Assembly: GCA_002914845.1 (NCBI GenBank) | Contig: JXTC01000048.1 | Coordinates: 1,035,946-1,099,945 of the forward strand | From: Trema orientale | Lineage: Eukaryota > Streptophyta > Magnoliopsida > Rosales > Cannabaceae | Direction: 5' to 3' | DNA: 64,000 nucleotides | In this document: one piece after another, positions 12,209-23,700 of the stretch | Numbering within the stretch: the first letter of the stretch is position 1 | Layout: every line of letters begins with the position of its first letter | The notes under the pieces: generated by a model | The model's database searches: none | Seen by the model: the letters and a program-made list of their open reading frames with translations, nothing else | Told to the model about the DNA's origin: nothing | Translations under genes and position numbers: made by a program

Positions 12209-13301
12209 AATAACAATGAGTTGAGTTGATTCTCTAATGAGTCAAGATCTAACTAATAAAGTACTGAAGCTAATCTTTATGGTTTTGAACTAGACCCCGG
12301 TTGAACATTGTTTTTACTAGAGTCGAAAATAACCACGAGGTTGTAAAATTATTTTTCATTATTTTTTTTTAATTTTTTGTATTCAACCCCAATCAAAACT
12401 TTTTGACCAAAGTCGAGATAATGATAGGTAGGATTAGGAATATAGTAGAGAAGAGCACAATTTTAGACTTTCCACTTTTCATTAAAGAAGATGGCCTTCT
12501 TTGGAAATGAGTTATAAATTTCACCTTCAAGGTGAAAAAAAGATAATCCGCAACTTTTCATTGATAATTACATTTTTATTAACTTTTTTATTAGTAAACA
12601 TTCTCTTATAAAATTCTCATTGGTAAATAATTTTTTGATAATATTATCAATAACCAATACAATTATTGTTTAGCTTGGAGGAGGGAAAAAAAAAAGGAAC
12701 TTTTTTAATATATAATTGTGGCCAAAACAAAGTTACCAACTTTAAACCTCTATATACGAGATTGGGTGCAATTAGCAATCAGGTTAAGTTTAAAGGAAAA
12801 AAAAAAAAAAGGAATAGAATAAATTCTTTTTTGGTTGCAATGTGTCTTCTCTATAGCTTCTCTAACTCTCTCTGCCATTGGTGTCAGCGTAACTTAAAAT
12901 CATAAACTCTGGAGTCTAAACAACTAAAATGAACCCATTAGAATTTCAACCTTCTACTTAGGCTCCACTAAAATTCGAAATTTATACATTATTCTTTTCA
13001 AGACAAGTATCATGTTTATTTTTATAGGCAAATAATAAATGGATGAAAATGGGTTAAAGGTGAATGATCAACAATGGATCCATGGATTGCCAACAATCCC
13101 CAAGACTAGGGTGTTAATTGCCAAAATCAATCATAATAGGGACCAAATCATAACAAGTTACATAATCAAGAGACTCTGCCATTAACCCAAGTTAAACTGA
13201 CTTCCCTCACATATTCAGAAAAAAGTGATAATAATGTTGCTTACAAAAGTAAGCCAGTGCTTAAATACAACTATAGATAACTGACAGAAACTCTTAGTAA
13301 T
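12209..13301. other. AT-rich intergenic DNA
   Basis: No gene. There are A-rich tracts near 12680 and 12795. A GTCGAAAA/TTCAACCCC-type repeat near 12290-12430 resembles blocks at 4225 and 62215. Confidence 0.45.
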
Positions 13302-14331
13302 CTAGGATAGGATAGGCCTAAATCCAATGCCAAAGAAAATAATAGCTGGACCGTTATAAAAATCAAGTCTCTCTGTCTCCTTTAAACTGATCTCCACATC
13401 ATCAAAATCATGAGCATTGTTAAAAAAACTCTCCAATCTCAAGCTTTGTCCATTCATCTTCTTCCTCCCTAGACGACGACCTCATGCTATTTATCACCAA
13501 ATTGGTTTGGAAATCGGATGTTTTAACGATTTTACCATCCTTAAAAAATTTCATAGACACTAATATGAAAGGACATGAGGATGAGAACTCGTTGAAATTG
13601 TGTCCATCGACCTCAGTAGTCTTGTACGAAACATAGGACTGATATGTTGTGTCCGGAGATAGTAGTCTTGTATCCAATCTGCCCTTAATGTCAAACCCAT
13701 GACCAAAATTAACTACTAAATCCGATCTGCAATTTAATGAACAAAATAAAAATAATTATGGCATCATCATGGAATGAGAATTATATACATGATAAGAGCC
13801 TTTTTCTGAATTTACAAAAACGCGCCTTCTTTTCAGGCCTAAAATAAACCATGAGTTAGGTCGAGGGTGCTGCGCTATAACAGACAACGTTTTGGATCGC
13901 AGCCCGCAACATATTTTCCCACTTGCGTTGAGCAAGCTAAAAACCTACGTATATAATATTCCAAAAATCAACCTCAAAAAATAATATTATCAACATTAAT
14001 GAATGAATAAAACTTATTATATTATATAAGTACGTACCTTGGTATTATTGTCAATAAAAATAAGGGAACGGGAGAGACGGGAGTATAGCTCCTTCTTGGA
14101 GGCAAAGATCAAAGGATCGACACACCGGGGGATGATCTCCAGGTAATGTGGCGGCAGGAAGCACTCCCACACACGATCCGATTCAGCGGCAGATCGAAAC
14201 TGCGACGAGACTGCGGATATTCGGCATGCATCTCGGCTTGAGGTCTTGGACAGAATGAGGGATATCAACTCCTCTGATAAGGCCGAGAAGTACGACGTTG
14301 TATCTTGGTTTTCTAGAATTTCCATATCCAT
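13302..14331 (-). pseudogene. F-box protein PP2-B-like gene (copy B), frameshifted near its 3' end
   Basis: Exon 1 (14331-14038) encodes 98 residues with a clear F-box (FSALSEELISLILSKTSSRD) and ends at a good donor, AAG|GTACGT. Exon 2 (about 13944-13820) reads SGKICCGLRSKTLS, the equivalent of the family's SGKKCYMLSAR segment. Exon 3 starts at 13726 and carries FDIKGRLDTRLLSPDTTY and KLEIGEFF. A run of seven T (minus strand, near 13425) then shifts the frame and stops translation at 13420. With one T fewer, the normal C-terminal strand would read on to a stop at 13302. No donor in the phase needed to join exons 2 and 3 is visible. In the family, the F-box docks on Skp1 in an SCF ubiquitin ligase and the PP2 domain is lectin-like. 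It could still make a truncated F-box protein. Confidence 0.75.
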
Positions 14332-14994
14332 ATATGATGATCTCTATCTCTCTACGGATATATACGAAGGACTTCTCAATTCTTACAATTTTTTTGTGAT
14401 AGCATTAAATTTTTTTATGATAATAAATAGTATTAAATTTTTTTGGCCAACCACCAAATTAATCACCATCGTAGAAAATTAGATCTAACGGCTTAAACCA
14501 TTGTAACCATCCATGGATAAATATTGTTGTAACCATTTAAATCAAACCCATATATATATATCGTGACATTAGTGACCTATTTATAGTTATTAGCTTCTAG
14601 TAATTATTTAGACAATACATTTGTATTATAATTGTGATTAGTCAATAACAGATTGACACATTATGTCAATATTATTCTTTTTGGTAATACACTATGAGAG
14701 TATACTAGTTTCTTATAAATCACCGAGTAATAAAAGTCAATTTTTCTCAATTGAAAAAGAAATACAAATTTCGTTTGATCGGCAATTCTTTTCAGAATAG
14801 TCTTCTTAAATCTGTAAGGAAATTTAGATAATTTTGCATATAATTAAGGATATTGCTAGTAAGCTAATTTCTCTATTTATTAAAACTACCATGCTATCGG
14901 ATAATTATTATTTTTTAATTGGAACCATGCTATAGTATTATAACTCTACCAAGAGAAACATTACAAAACAGCCAATAACTTATAATATATATAT
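14332..14994. other. AT-rich intergenic DNA
   Basis: Upstream flank of PP2-B copy B. No other supportable feature. Confidence 0.5.
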
Positions 14995-15832
14995 GGGTGA
15001 TGTTTCAATGGAGATTTTTGTTTTTGCTCCATAGATGGGTAAGATTATCAAGTTGAATATGACCTACAATAGCAAGTAATTTCATCTATTTCCGATCAAT
15101 TAATTTTTTATTCAATTATTTTTCTTTTTTATTTATTTCTTTTCTTTTTTTGATTTTAACTTATAAGTTTAATTTTTTAAATTTCATTTAATCTGAACAT
15201 ATTATGCTACTAATATGAATAAGTAATTTTTTTGAGAATATAAATAATATTAGTTTTTTTTAATGAGATGGAACTTTAGTTTTTTTTTTTTAATGAAAGA
15301 GAATAATGTTAGTTTTGAAATTATAAAAAAGAAAGAATGTTTTTTATAAGAAAAAATTTTGATAAAAGAATTAGTATTTAATAGTGTTATATTAACGGTT
15401 AGTTGTCTTTTTTTTTAGAATATATACATAACATTAGTTTTTTTTTTTTTGAGGGGATATATAATGTTAGTTTTAAAATTATAAAAAAGGACTCATTCTT
15501 TAATGAAAAATTTAATATGTATATAATTAGTTTTTTAGAAAAAAAAATATCTAGATATATATACAGTTAGTTATTTTTCTATTTATTTTTTTAATAAAAA
15601 TAAATAATAAAGTGAAAAAAAGAAAAAATAATGAAAAAGGGATTGAAAAAAAAAATCCAACTCATAGGTCACATATAGGTTACTAATTTTTTAAGTCATA
15701 AATATTTAATTAGATTTTTATTTTTTGACAAAATTACTAATATCATTATAACCATCAGATTAAAATCCAATGGTCCAAATGAAAGTACTCATCAATGGAG
15801 CAAAAACAAAAATCTCCATTGAAACATGACCC
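14995..15832. mobile_element. Non-autonomous TIR element, ~838 bp
   Basis: The left end GGGTGATGTTTCAATGGAGA continues for about 38 bases and is repeated inverted at the right end with one mismatch. Both sides are flanked by TATATA-rich sequence, so a TA-type target is possible but the duplication cannot be delimited. The interior is T-rich and non-coding. A related element follows after 12 bp. Confidence 0.7.
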
Positions 15833-15844
15833 ATATATATATAT

Positions 15845-16516
15845 GAGTGAGTTTTCAATGGGTATTTTTATTTTTCTCCATGGATAGGTAAGTTTGACTA
15901 ATTTGGAAACAAACCTACAATAATAAGTCATCCTATTCAATATATTAATTTCTAATTTTTTTTTATTTATTTCTTTTTTGAAAATTTAATTTAAAGTTTA
16001 ATTTTTTAATTACCTTTAATTTAAAACTATATGTACTATTATATTTTCAATATTTAATAAATTTTTTTTTATCAGTAAAATCCAAGGTAGCATAATTTTC
16101 ATATTATGAATAAGTTATTTTCTTAAATAACAAAAAATGAATAAAACAACTGCATTGAAAGAAAATTTGTTTTAAAAAAAATTATGCGTCAAATAGTTTA
16201 AAATTTGTACATCTTTTGTTGTTGTTTTTTTTTTTCCCAACGAATAAGATAGTTGAGAGTAATTTAGGATTATTAAGTATTTTTCACTAGTTTTATTTCT
16301 TATAAAATAAAATAAAATAAAAGAAATTAACCAACTCATCAGATTATCCATCTTTTTTATTTTAAATAACTTTCTATATTTATATATTTATTAATTATAA
16401 TAATATTTTTAATAAATCTACTAATATTATTATAGCCATTAGATTACAATCCAATGGCCCAAATTAGAGTGTTTATCCATGGAGTAAAAACAAAAATCTC
16501 TATTGAAACACCACCC
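15845..16516. mobile_element. Second TIR element of the same family, ~672 bp
   Basis: The ends GAGTGAGTTTTCAATGGG and (inverted) GGGTGGTGTTTCAATAGAG match the TIRs of the element at 14995-15832, more diverged. The subterminal block near the right end (ATTAGATTACAATCCAATGG) also matches the first element. It is flanked by ATATAT on both sides. No coding capacity. Confidence 0.65.
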
Positions 16517-17603
16517 TATATATATATATGCACATAAGATTCGTAGTTTCGAAATCATACCTGCTGTTTGAGTTCAAAAATGCAAACACAATCTCTTAAG
16601 GATCACAATATATAGTCACACAGATTTTCTGGGATATTTCAAGTATGACCTACTTATAAAACTATATAGAGAAACAATCACGACTTTGACACCTGCAGAT
16701 CAGAAAACTAGAACAACGAGAGCGAATTTTTAGAATGCTTTCTTTTTGTCTTTTATATATAAAGGAGAATCACAATCCTTAAAGAGCTAGGAAACTGGTA
16801 TTAATCCTTAATTATTCAAACAGCTAGCTAGTCCTAGTTGGACTGCATGTCTCACACATTTGCTACAATTAATTACATAATTAATTAACAATTTCTCAAT
16901 TTTATATATTTTGTTTTGATATAAAATGACTCTATCGTTCATCTCAACCAAAAAAAAAAAAGTATTATAGCAAAATTACCAAATTTTGAACCTAATTTAA
17001 ATAAATGTCCGTTTTTCAAATATTATAGCAAAATGTCCGGTATATATATATTTATATACCAAATGTAAAATATTATATACCAAGCACAAAAATTTATATA
17101 CTCAGTACATTTCAGTACATTAACTGAAATTAATAGATATATATATCTATCAAGTGTAAAAATAAATATACTTAAACATTTAGCTATAAAATTTAAAAAA
17201 TGGACATCTACTTAATCAAATTTAAAATATTATTCATTCACCTAAATTTCTCAACCACAAAAAAAAGATGGCTCTATTGTTATATCTTATTTGTTTCTCT
17301 TTTTTCTTCGGGTTTTTACAAAAATACCAGCAAAAATAGCAAAGTATTATTACAATAAGAGATATTTTGGAGAACATATGAGAGAGTTAAAAAGAGTGGA
17401 GATGCACTAATTAACAAACTAAAACTACATAGATACGTGACAAAAAGTAAGCAATCTTTCTATTCAAATTAACAAATTAGAACTACATAGATGGGCTAGA
17501 GCTACATAATTTGTTAATAAAATTATGTAGAATTATTAGAAGTGGAATTGTTACACACCAAATGCTCGATAAAATTGCTCAGTGATAATTAAGTAAAAAC
17601 CTT
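16517..17603. other. AT-rich DNA with a possible foldback at ~16975-17255
   Basis: No gene. Sequence near 16975 (AAATAAATGTCCGTTTTT) recurs inverted near 17200 (AAAAAATGGACATCTACTTA), consistent with an old MITE. ATTAACAAA.TA.AACTACATAGAT-type repeats occur near 17410 and 17465. Confidence 0.4.
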
Positions 17604-17938
17604 TGTGATTTACTTAGCTACATGGTATTCTGCAAAAAGGAAACCACGATAGTTTCCAGAAAATTATCTTGCTTTCTTGTAATTTATTTAGCTATAGGGT
17701 ATTCTGCTAAAGGAAACCACAATATTTTTCAGTAAACCTTTGTGGTTTTCTGTGATTTACTTAGCTACATAACATTCTACAAAAAGTAAACCACGATGGT
17801 TTCCAAGAAACATTCATGATTTCTTATGATTTATTTGGTTACAGTGCATTCTATAAAAAGGAAACCACAATGGTTTCTAGGAAATATTCGTAGTTTCCTG
17901 TGATTTACTTACGTACAGGACATTCCACTAAAAATCAA
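17604..17938. repeat. Tandem array, ~73-74 bp unit, about 4.5 copies
   Basis: Units start at about 17604, 17678, 17751, 17824 and 17898. Each begins TGTGATTTACTTAGCTACA and includes GGAAACCAC followed by ATGGTTTCC, a short inverted repeat able to form a hairpin. Copies differ by roughly 10-25 percent. The array ends directly at a Ty3-gypsy integrase relic. Confidence 0.8.
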
Positions 17939-18124
17939 GTATTCTTGAAAGTCATACTAAGGCGTGGGATCACTAGATTTGGAGTTAAAGGCAAGTTAGC
18001 TATAAGATATATCAGACTATTTGAGATTACTGCTAGAATTAGGCATGTAGTTTATCGCTTGGACTTACTACTGCAATTAGGCCGAGTACACAATGTTTTT
18101 TATGTCTTAATACAAACGCAATAA
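17939..18124 (+). mobile_element. Ty3-gypsy polyprotein relic (integrase C-terminal region)
   Basis: The translated stretch contains VFLKV, TRFGVKGKLAIRYI, YRLDLL and LGRVHNVFYV. This is the signature order at the integrase C-terminus of plant Ty3-gypsy elements, usually seen as GKLxPRYIGPF and LxxVHxVFHVS. Only about 62 codons remain. No other pol domain or LTR was recognised nearby. Confidence 0.8.
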
Positions 18125-20064
18125 ATATGGCTTAAAATTCAAGATATTATAAGATACCGAATTTAAAGATGTTCATTAAACATAATCTCAATAAATGGTC
18201 ATTATTTTTACTTTTATAATCGAAATTATTATAAATAAATTTCAAATCATATAATAATTATGTTGTATACATTATAAAAAGTTAAAGATGAGGATGAGCG
18301 CAATATAAGTACAAATAATAAGCAAAGAACTTTAAAAGTATTCTAAAAATGAATAGAATTAAGAAAATAGAAATTATAAGAAAAAAAAATCCTTCATATT
18401 ATAAATTTTTATGTGCTATTTCTTTAATGTATTTAATCAACTATTACTCTATAATAACTGATTTATGTGCTATTTCTTTTATATATTTAATCAACTATTA
18501 ATTTATATAACTGTTGAGCCCTAAAGGAATTAAAAAATATATTATTTTATACATCGAGCCATATTATTAATTTAGTATGTTACCTTGAGTTAGGACCATA
18601 AAATCTATTACTTAACCGAGATTATTAATTTATCGAACATTTATTAATTAATGTTTTATTGTATATGATTGTTTTCCGTTAAAAAAACTAACAATTTGTG
18701 ACAAAACATCATTACTATCATTTTATATCGCCCTATTTATATCGTTTGAGTTTCGTGCTACCTATGGGTTGCTTATTTAATAAAAACGTTATCCAGATCA
18801 ATGTGTCACACCACTTCTAAACATTATAATTGTCAATTTACTTGATTTTTTCACTTTATTTTTATTTTGTTAAGATCAATTAGCTCATTAGTTCATTGTT
18901 TTTATTTTATTTTCAAGAAATTCATTTAAAATATATTTTATAAGATAATTATTTGATATTTTTGACATATTTTGATAAAAAATACATTGATTAATCGTCT
19001 TAATTTGAGTCAATTTCATATTAACAAACATGCGGATTTCGAGTCGTATTATTGTGTTGTATTCAAATTGTTAGCCTTAGTTGAAAGTTCAGGGGCTATA
19101 ATAGTAAAAAAGTGTATAATTCGAGGACTATTACTATGATTAACTCTTTTTTTTTTCTTTTTTCTTTTTTTGTTGCTGTGTAAACAAAGAAAAATATGGA
19201 CAAATTACGCTACAACACCCACACTTTTATTAAGAATAGTCATTTATCCCCTTCCATTTGAAATTTAGCTCATACGCCTTATTTTTTCAACTATCGTATC
19301 ATTTTACCCCGTTTTCAGAAATACAATATTATTTTGTCTCAATAAAGGTCTGTGAGTATGGAAGAGAAAAGTTTTTAGTTTTTTCATTGAGAATAATGCT
19401 CATTTAAACTAAATACAATTTTATGAAAATAAGATTATTGAAAAATCCTTTTTCATTCTCAATTTTAACTGTGAAATATTTTTTCGAATCTCTATGCAAA
19501 TTTAAAAACATAGTGATTTTATCATTGTTATTCCATCTTATTTAATAGGTCTCAATATTTGGTAGGTAAAATGACTATTTTTTAAATAATATTATATACT
19601 AATTGGGGCAAAATGACACAATACTTACGAAAATTAGGACAAAATGACGTTATATATATGTGTAAAAAATTAGGTTGTGTTAGCGAAATTTTAAACATAA
19701 GTGGGTAAAAGACTGCTCTCAACAAAAATGAGAGGAGTATTAACTATAAGGTATTTTGTCGAGAAACGATAATTTAAGATCATTCAATGAGGTTTTGTTT
19801 ATTTGATTGGGAAAAATGACAAAAAATGAAAAGGGAAAATTGTTTTTTTATTCAAGAAATAAATATTTATTTCAGGAAAAAAAAAGAAAAATTATGGATT
19901 TACATGGATTCATATTTTTATTTTGTATTTTTATTATGGATCTACACTTTTCATTTTATTTAAAAAAGCAAGAAATACAAAACATAAGCATCAAACAAAC
20001 CCTTCTTATTCCCCCGAAAAAAAAAAAAAAAAAGCCCTATGATGCTCAGTCTAGTAGCCTTTCA
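18125..20064. other. AT-rich intergenic DNA
   Basis: No gene, RNA or complete element is supported over this ~1.9 kb. Confidence 0.5.
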
Positions 20065-20072
20065 CTCACTAA

Positions 20073-20678
20073 TAAAGGTGTCAAAATGGGTCAGGCCAAA
20101 CGGGCCTGCCCACGGCTCGTCGTTTTGGCCCGTGGGACAGTCCCGACCCGGCCCGTATTATAACAGGTCCGGACTCAACTCGGCCCTAAACTAGAGTCGG
20201 GTTGGGCTATATATTTAGACCCGCTGAACCGGGCAGGGCCAGCCTACCAATCTAGCCCGCCCGGCCCGTCCGCAAAAAAATAATTCTTTTTAAATAAATT
20301 TAAATACAAACTTTTTCCAATACTTATAAATATATATTTCCTCACTCTTTTTTTTCACACTTTCAAATTTCAATCTAATTCTAAACAATTTTCCAATACT
20401 TAAACTTTTTTTTATCAACTATTCTACTTATATACTTTTAGCTTATTGAATTATTTTTAAACTTTTATCAATAAGAAAAAAATATAATATATTATTTATT
20501 TTTTCATAAATTTTATTTTAATATTTTTAACTAATTATACAAATAATAATCTCATTTTTTTGGATTTTTTATAAAATTTTTAAAATTAGGCCAATAAAGG
20601 ACTGGCCTGTTTTGGATCGTTCCGGATCTGACCCTTTTTTCGTCCAACCCGCCCGCCCCGCCCATTTTGACACCTCTA
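20073..20678. mobile_element. Non-autonomous hAT element with 8-bp target duplication
   Basis: The termini are TAAAGGTGTCAAAATGGG and CCCATTTTGACACCTCTA, near-perfect inverted repeats. The flanks at 20065-20072 and 20679-20686 are identical 8-mers, CTCACTAA, the hallmark hAT target-site duplication. Subterminal regions are rich in GGCCCG/CGGGCC words and the middle is AT-rich. There is no transposase. The element ends 88 bp before the start codon of the DEAD-box helicase gene, so it sits in that gene's promoter or 5' leader. Confidence 0.9.
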
Positions 20679-20686
20679 CTCACTAA

Positions 20687-20766
20687 TAAAACGGCGATGC
20701 CGTCCCCAAGAGTCCGAGTTTAAGAGCCCGCCGTTTTACTTAAAAGTGTGGCCTCATAGCTTGACC
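20687..20766 (+). promoter_or_regulatory. Remaining proximal leader of the helicase gene
   Basis: Eighty bases lie between the hAT target duplication and the ATG. They hold an inverted pair AAAACGGCG / CGCCGTTTT (about 20690 and 20730) and a context TTGACCATGG at the start codon. No TATA box is evident, so the core promoter may lie on the other side of the insertion. Confidence 0.35.
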
Positions 20767-23700
20767 ATGGCTGCCCAACCAGACAATCCTGCATCTAATG
20801 GAGCATCATCAAAGAAGAGAGCTAAGAGGAAACGGGTCCAGCAACACAACGACGAACTCGAACGATTCGACTCGCTCGCATGGAACCCCTCCCTCTCTGC
20901 CGACGACCCTTTCTCTTTTGTCGTCGGCTCCAATGAACTCGAAGGAGGTTTGCTCCTCTTTCTAGTCGATTTTTTCTGCCCTAGAAAATAATATAGTGCT
21001 TTCAATGGAAAATTCGTCCTCTGCTTGGTTTCCTAGAAAGTTTGAAAAGCTATGTTTACTTCTTTATGTTTGGTTATTGTTGGATTAAGCTAACTTGTTT
21101 GAGATTATATTGATGAAAAACATGTGTGGTTTATATGGTTTACAGGGTTTATAGGGTTTTGTAATTTTGGTGATTGATGATTTTTTGGGGTTAATTTGAG
21201 TGAGCAGGATTTCTTTCGCTTGAAGAGATTGATGAAGGCGAGTATGGTCTGGAAATTCCTAAACCTGAAGGAAAAAGCAGGAAGGAAAAGTCTAAACCAA
21301 CTAAGCAATCTAACAAAGAAAAGGGTAGCGAAATCCATGGCGATGGTGGTAATGGAGTTGAAGTGAGCGTGGAAAAGGGTGAAAATGTGAAGGCTGAAAA
21401 GAAGAATAAAAAAAAGAAGAAGAATAAAAAGAAAGCAAAGGAAGTAAAGAAAGTTGAGGATGTCGATTCCGAAGCTGGTGATGGGGTTGAGAGTGAAGTT
21501 GAAGAGAAAGAAGAGGATGGGAATGTGCAGACTGAACAAGGAAGTAAGAAAACTAAGAAGAAGAAGAAGAACAAGAAAGTGAATGAAACTCAGGAAAAGG
21601 AAGTACCCGTGCCTGGTTAGTGTTTTTTTTTTTTCAAGTTTCAGGATTTTCAAAGCTTTGTTTATTGGTGCATTTGGGATGGCTATTGTTAGTGTTATTT
21701 GTTTTCTGATACTCTTAAACACTAGGCATGTATCTCAATGAATGTTTTACTTACTGGCTTGATGGCGTATTCATTTGATTTTTACAAAAGAGGAGATAAT
21801 TAAGTCAAGCTGGATTTTGTCATTGTAATTTGCTTATGGTTCAGCTTAGTCTATTTGGATTGTAATAGTTGATTAAAAAAAAAAAAAAAATGCCGGAGTC
21901 TTTGATGTTGACGTACTTATGTCCAAACATAAGTACATAACCCGGCAATTTCTGATTCTATTTTTTTGTTTTCCAAATTTTCCCTAGAATTCAAAATTTG
22001 TGAGTTCAGTTTTTAGACTTATGTGGATAGTTGTAATAGAGATGCTGAAAATTTTATTTGAAGCTGAGAAGGAAAAGAAGGAAAACAAAGCAAATATTGT
22101 CTTTAACGTGATTGCCTGTAATTATAGGTAGCAATGGACAAGATGGTGTTGAAGAAGAAGAAGAGCCTGTTGATGATGCTGACTATTATGCTTGGAATGA
22201 GTTGAGACTTCATCCTCTAATTATGAAATCTGTATACAGACTTGGGTTCAAGGAGCCAACACCAATACAGAAAGCTTGTATTCCTGCTGCTGCTCACCAA
22301 GGGAAGGTTGGTTGAGGCTCTTGTTCAATTTGTTAATTAAGAAATGACAAAAAGCGGTTCATACAAGTGTGATTGCATGACAGGATGTTGTTGGTGCTGC
22401 GGAGACAGGGTCTGGGAAGACACTGGCATTTGGTTTGCCCATTTTTCAGCGCCTCTTAGAGGAACAAGAAAAGGCCACAAAGACGCTTGAAGAAAGGGGT
22501 GAGGAAGAGGAAAAATATACCCGAAAAGGATTTTTACGGGCTCTCATTATTACTCCTACAAGAGAACTTGCACTTCAGGTACTATAATCTTGTTTGTCCA
22601 GTAACTACCATTAGTATTATTTCTCAGTTGACTAGATGGGATGGTGGTTATACATGTAGAACCTTTGGCAAATTAGAAATGTTTGATGATAACTGTTGTT
22701 TAACTATTTAATAAATGAAAAGAATTTATATAAATAACTAATTTGAATGTAATACATCTCTAAACATCATATAATTCTCGTTCTTTTCTATAAGACTAAA
22801 ATTTTCATGCCCTAGTTAACCAACTTTGAGTCCCTGAACTAATTTTGCCCCTTGAATCGGCTATACCAATAGTTCTTGTTCTTTTCTGTAAGACTAAAAT
22901 TTTAATGACCTAGTTAACCAACTTTGAGTCCCTGAACTAATTTTGCCCCTTGAATCGGCTGTACCATGTCTGGTGTATTATTATTTTTCTCAGTCATATT
23001 TGTAAATTTACGATATCATAGGGAGAGTTGGTTAAAATTTCTGAAACGTGTTGTATTTTGTGGACCAACATCCAACATGTAGCTCATTCTTGGCCCATTG
23101 CTTTGAGCATTACTGGTTGCTCTGTTTCCTAAGTCTTCTTGAATATTTGGATGTTGATTTTAGCTTAGTTGTTAGTTATGGAAAATACTGGTGTCTTCCT
23201 GTCTGGGTTTCATTTTTTCTCTCTCCAGGTAACTGATCATCTCAAGGCAGTTGGCAAGGATGCCAGTATTCGAGTCATTCCAATTGTTGGAGGTATGTCA
23301 ACAGAGAAGCAAGCAAGACTTCTAAAATCGAGGCCTGAGATTGTTGTTGGAACTCCTGGTAGATTATGGGAACTCATGTCTGGGGGAGAAAGGCATCTTG
23401 TTGAGGTAACTTCGTTCTCCAAACTCCAAAGTGGAACCTGGGTTCAGTGGTTCAAAGTGTTTTAGTCCATAAATTTTTATCTACAGGTCCTGGAATTTCC
23501 TTTCAAATGTATTGAAAATTGTAAATCCATTATGTTTCAACTCCCTTTATTTTCTTTGCAGTTACATTCATTGTCTTTTTTCGTGCTGGATGAGGCTGAT
23601 CGAATGATAGAAAATGGACATTTCCATGAGTTGCAGTCAATAATTGACATGCTTCCTCTGACCAATGGTTCTACTGAAGGAAATCCTCAAAATGCACAAA

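Noticed and set aside
17604..17938. CRISPR array
   Set aside because: The ~74-bp units are contiguous imperfect repeats without unique spacers, in a plant nuclear genome.
21105..21722. Long minus-strand frames over helicase exon 2
   Set aside because: Phe/Leu/Ser-rich shadow of the Lys/Glu-rich repeats of the helicase N-terminus.
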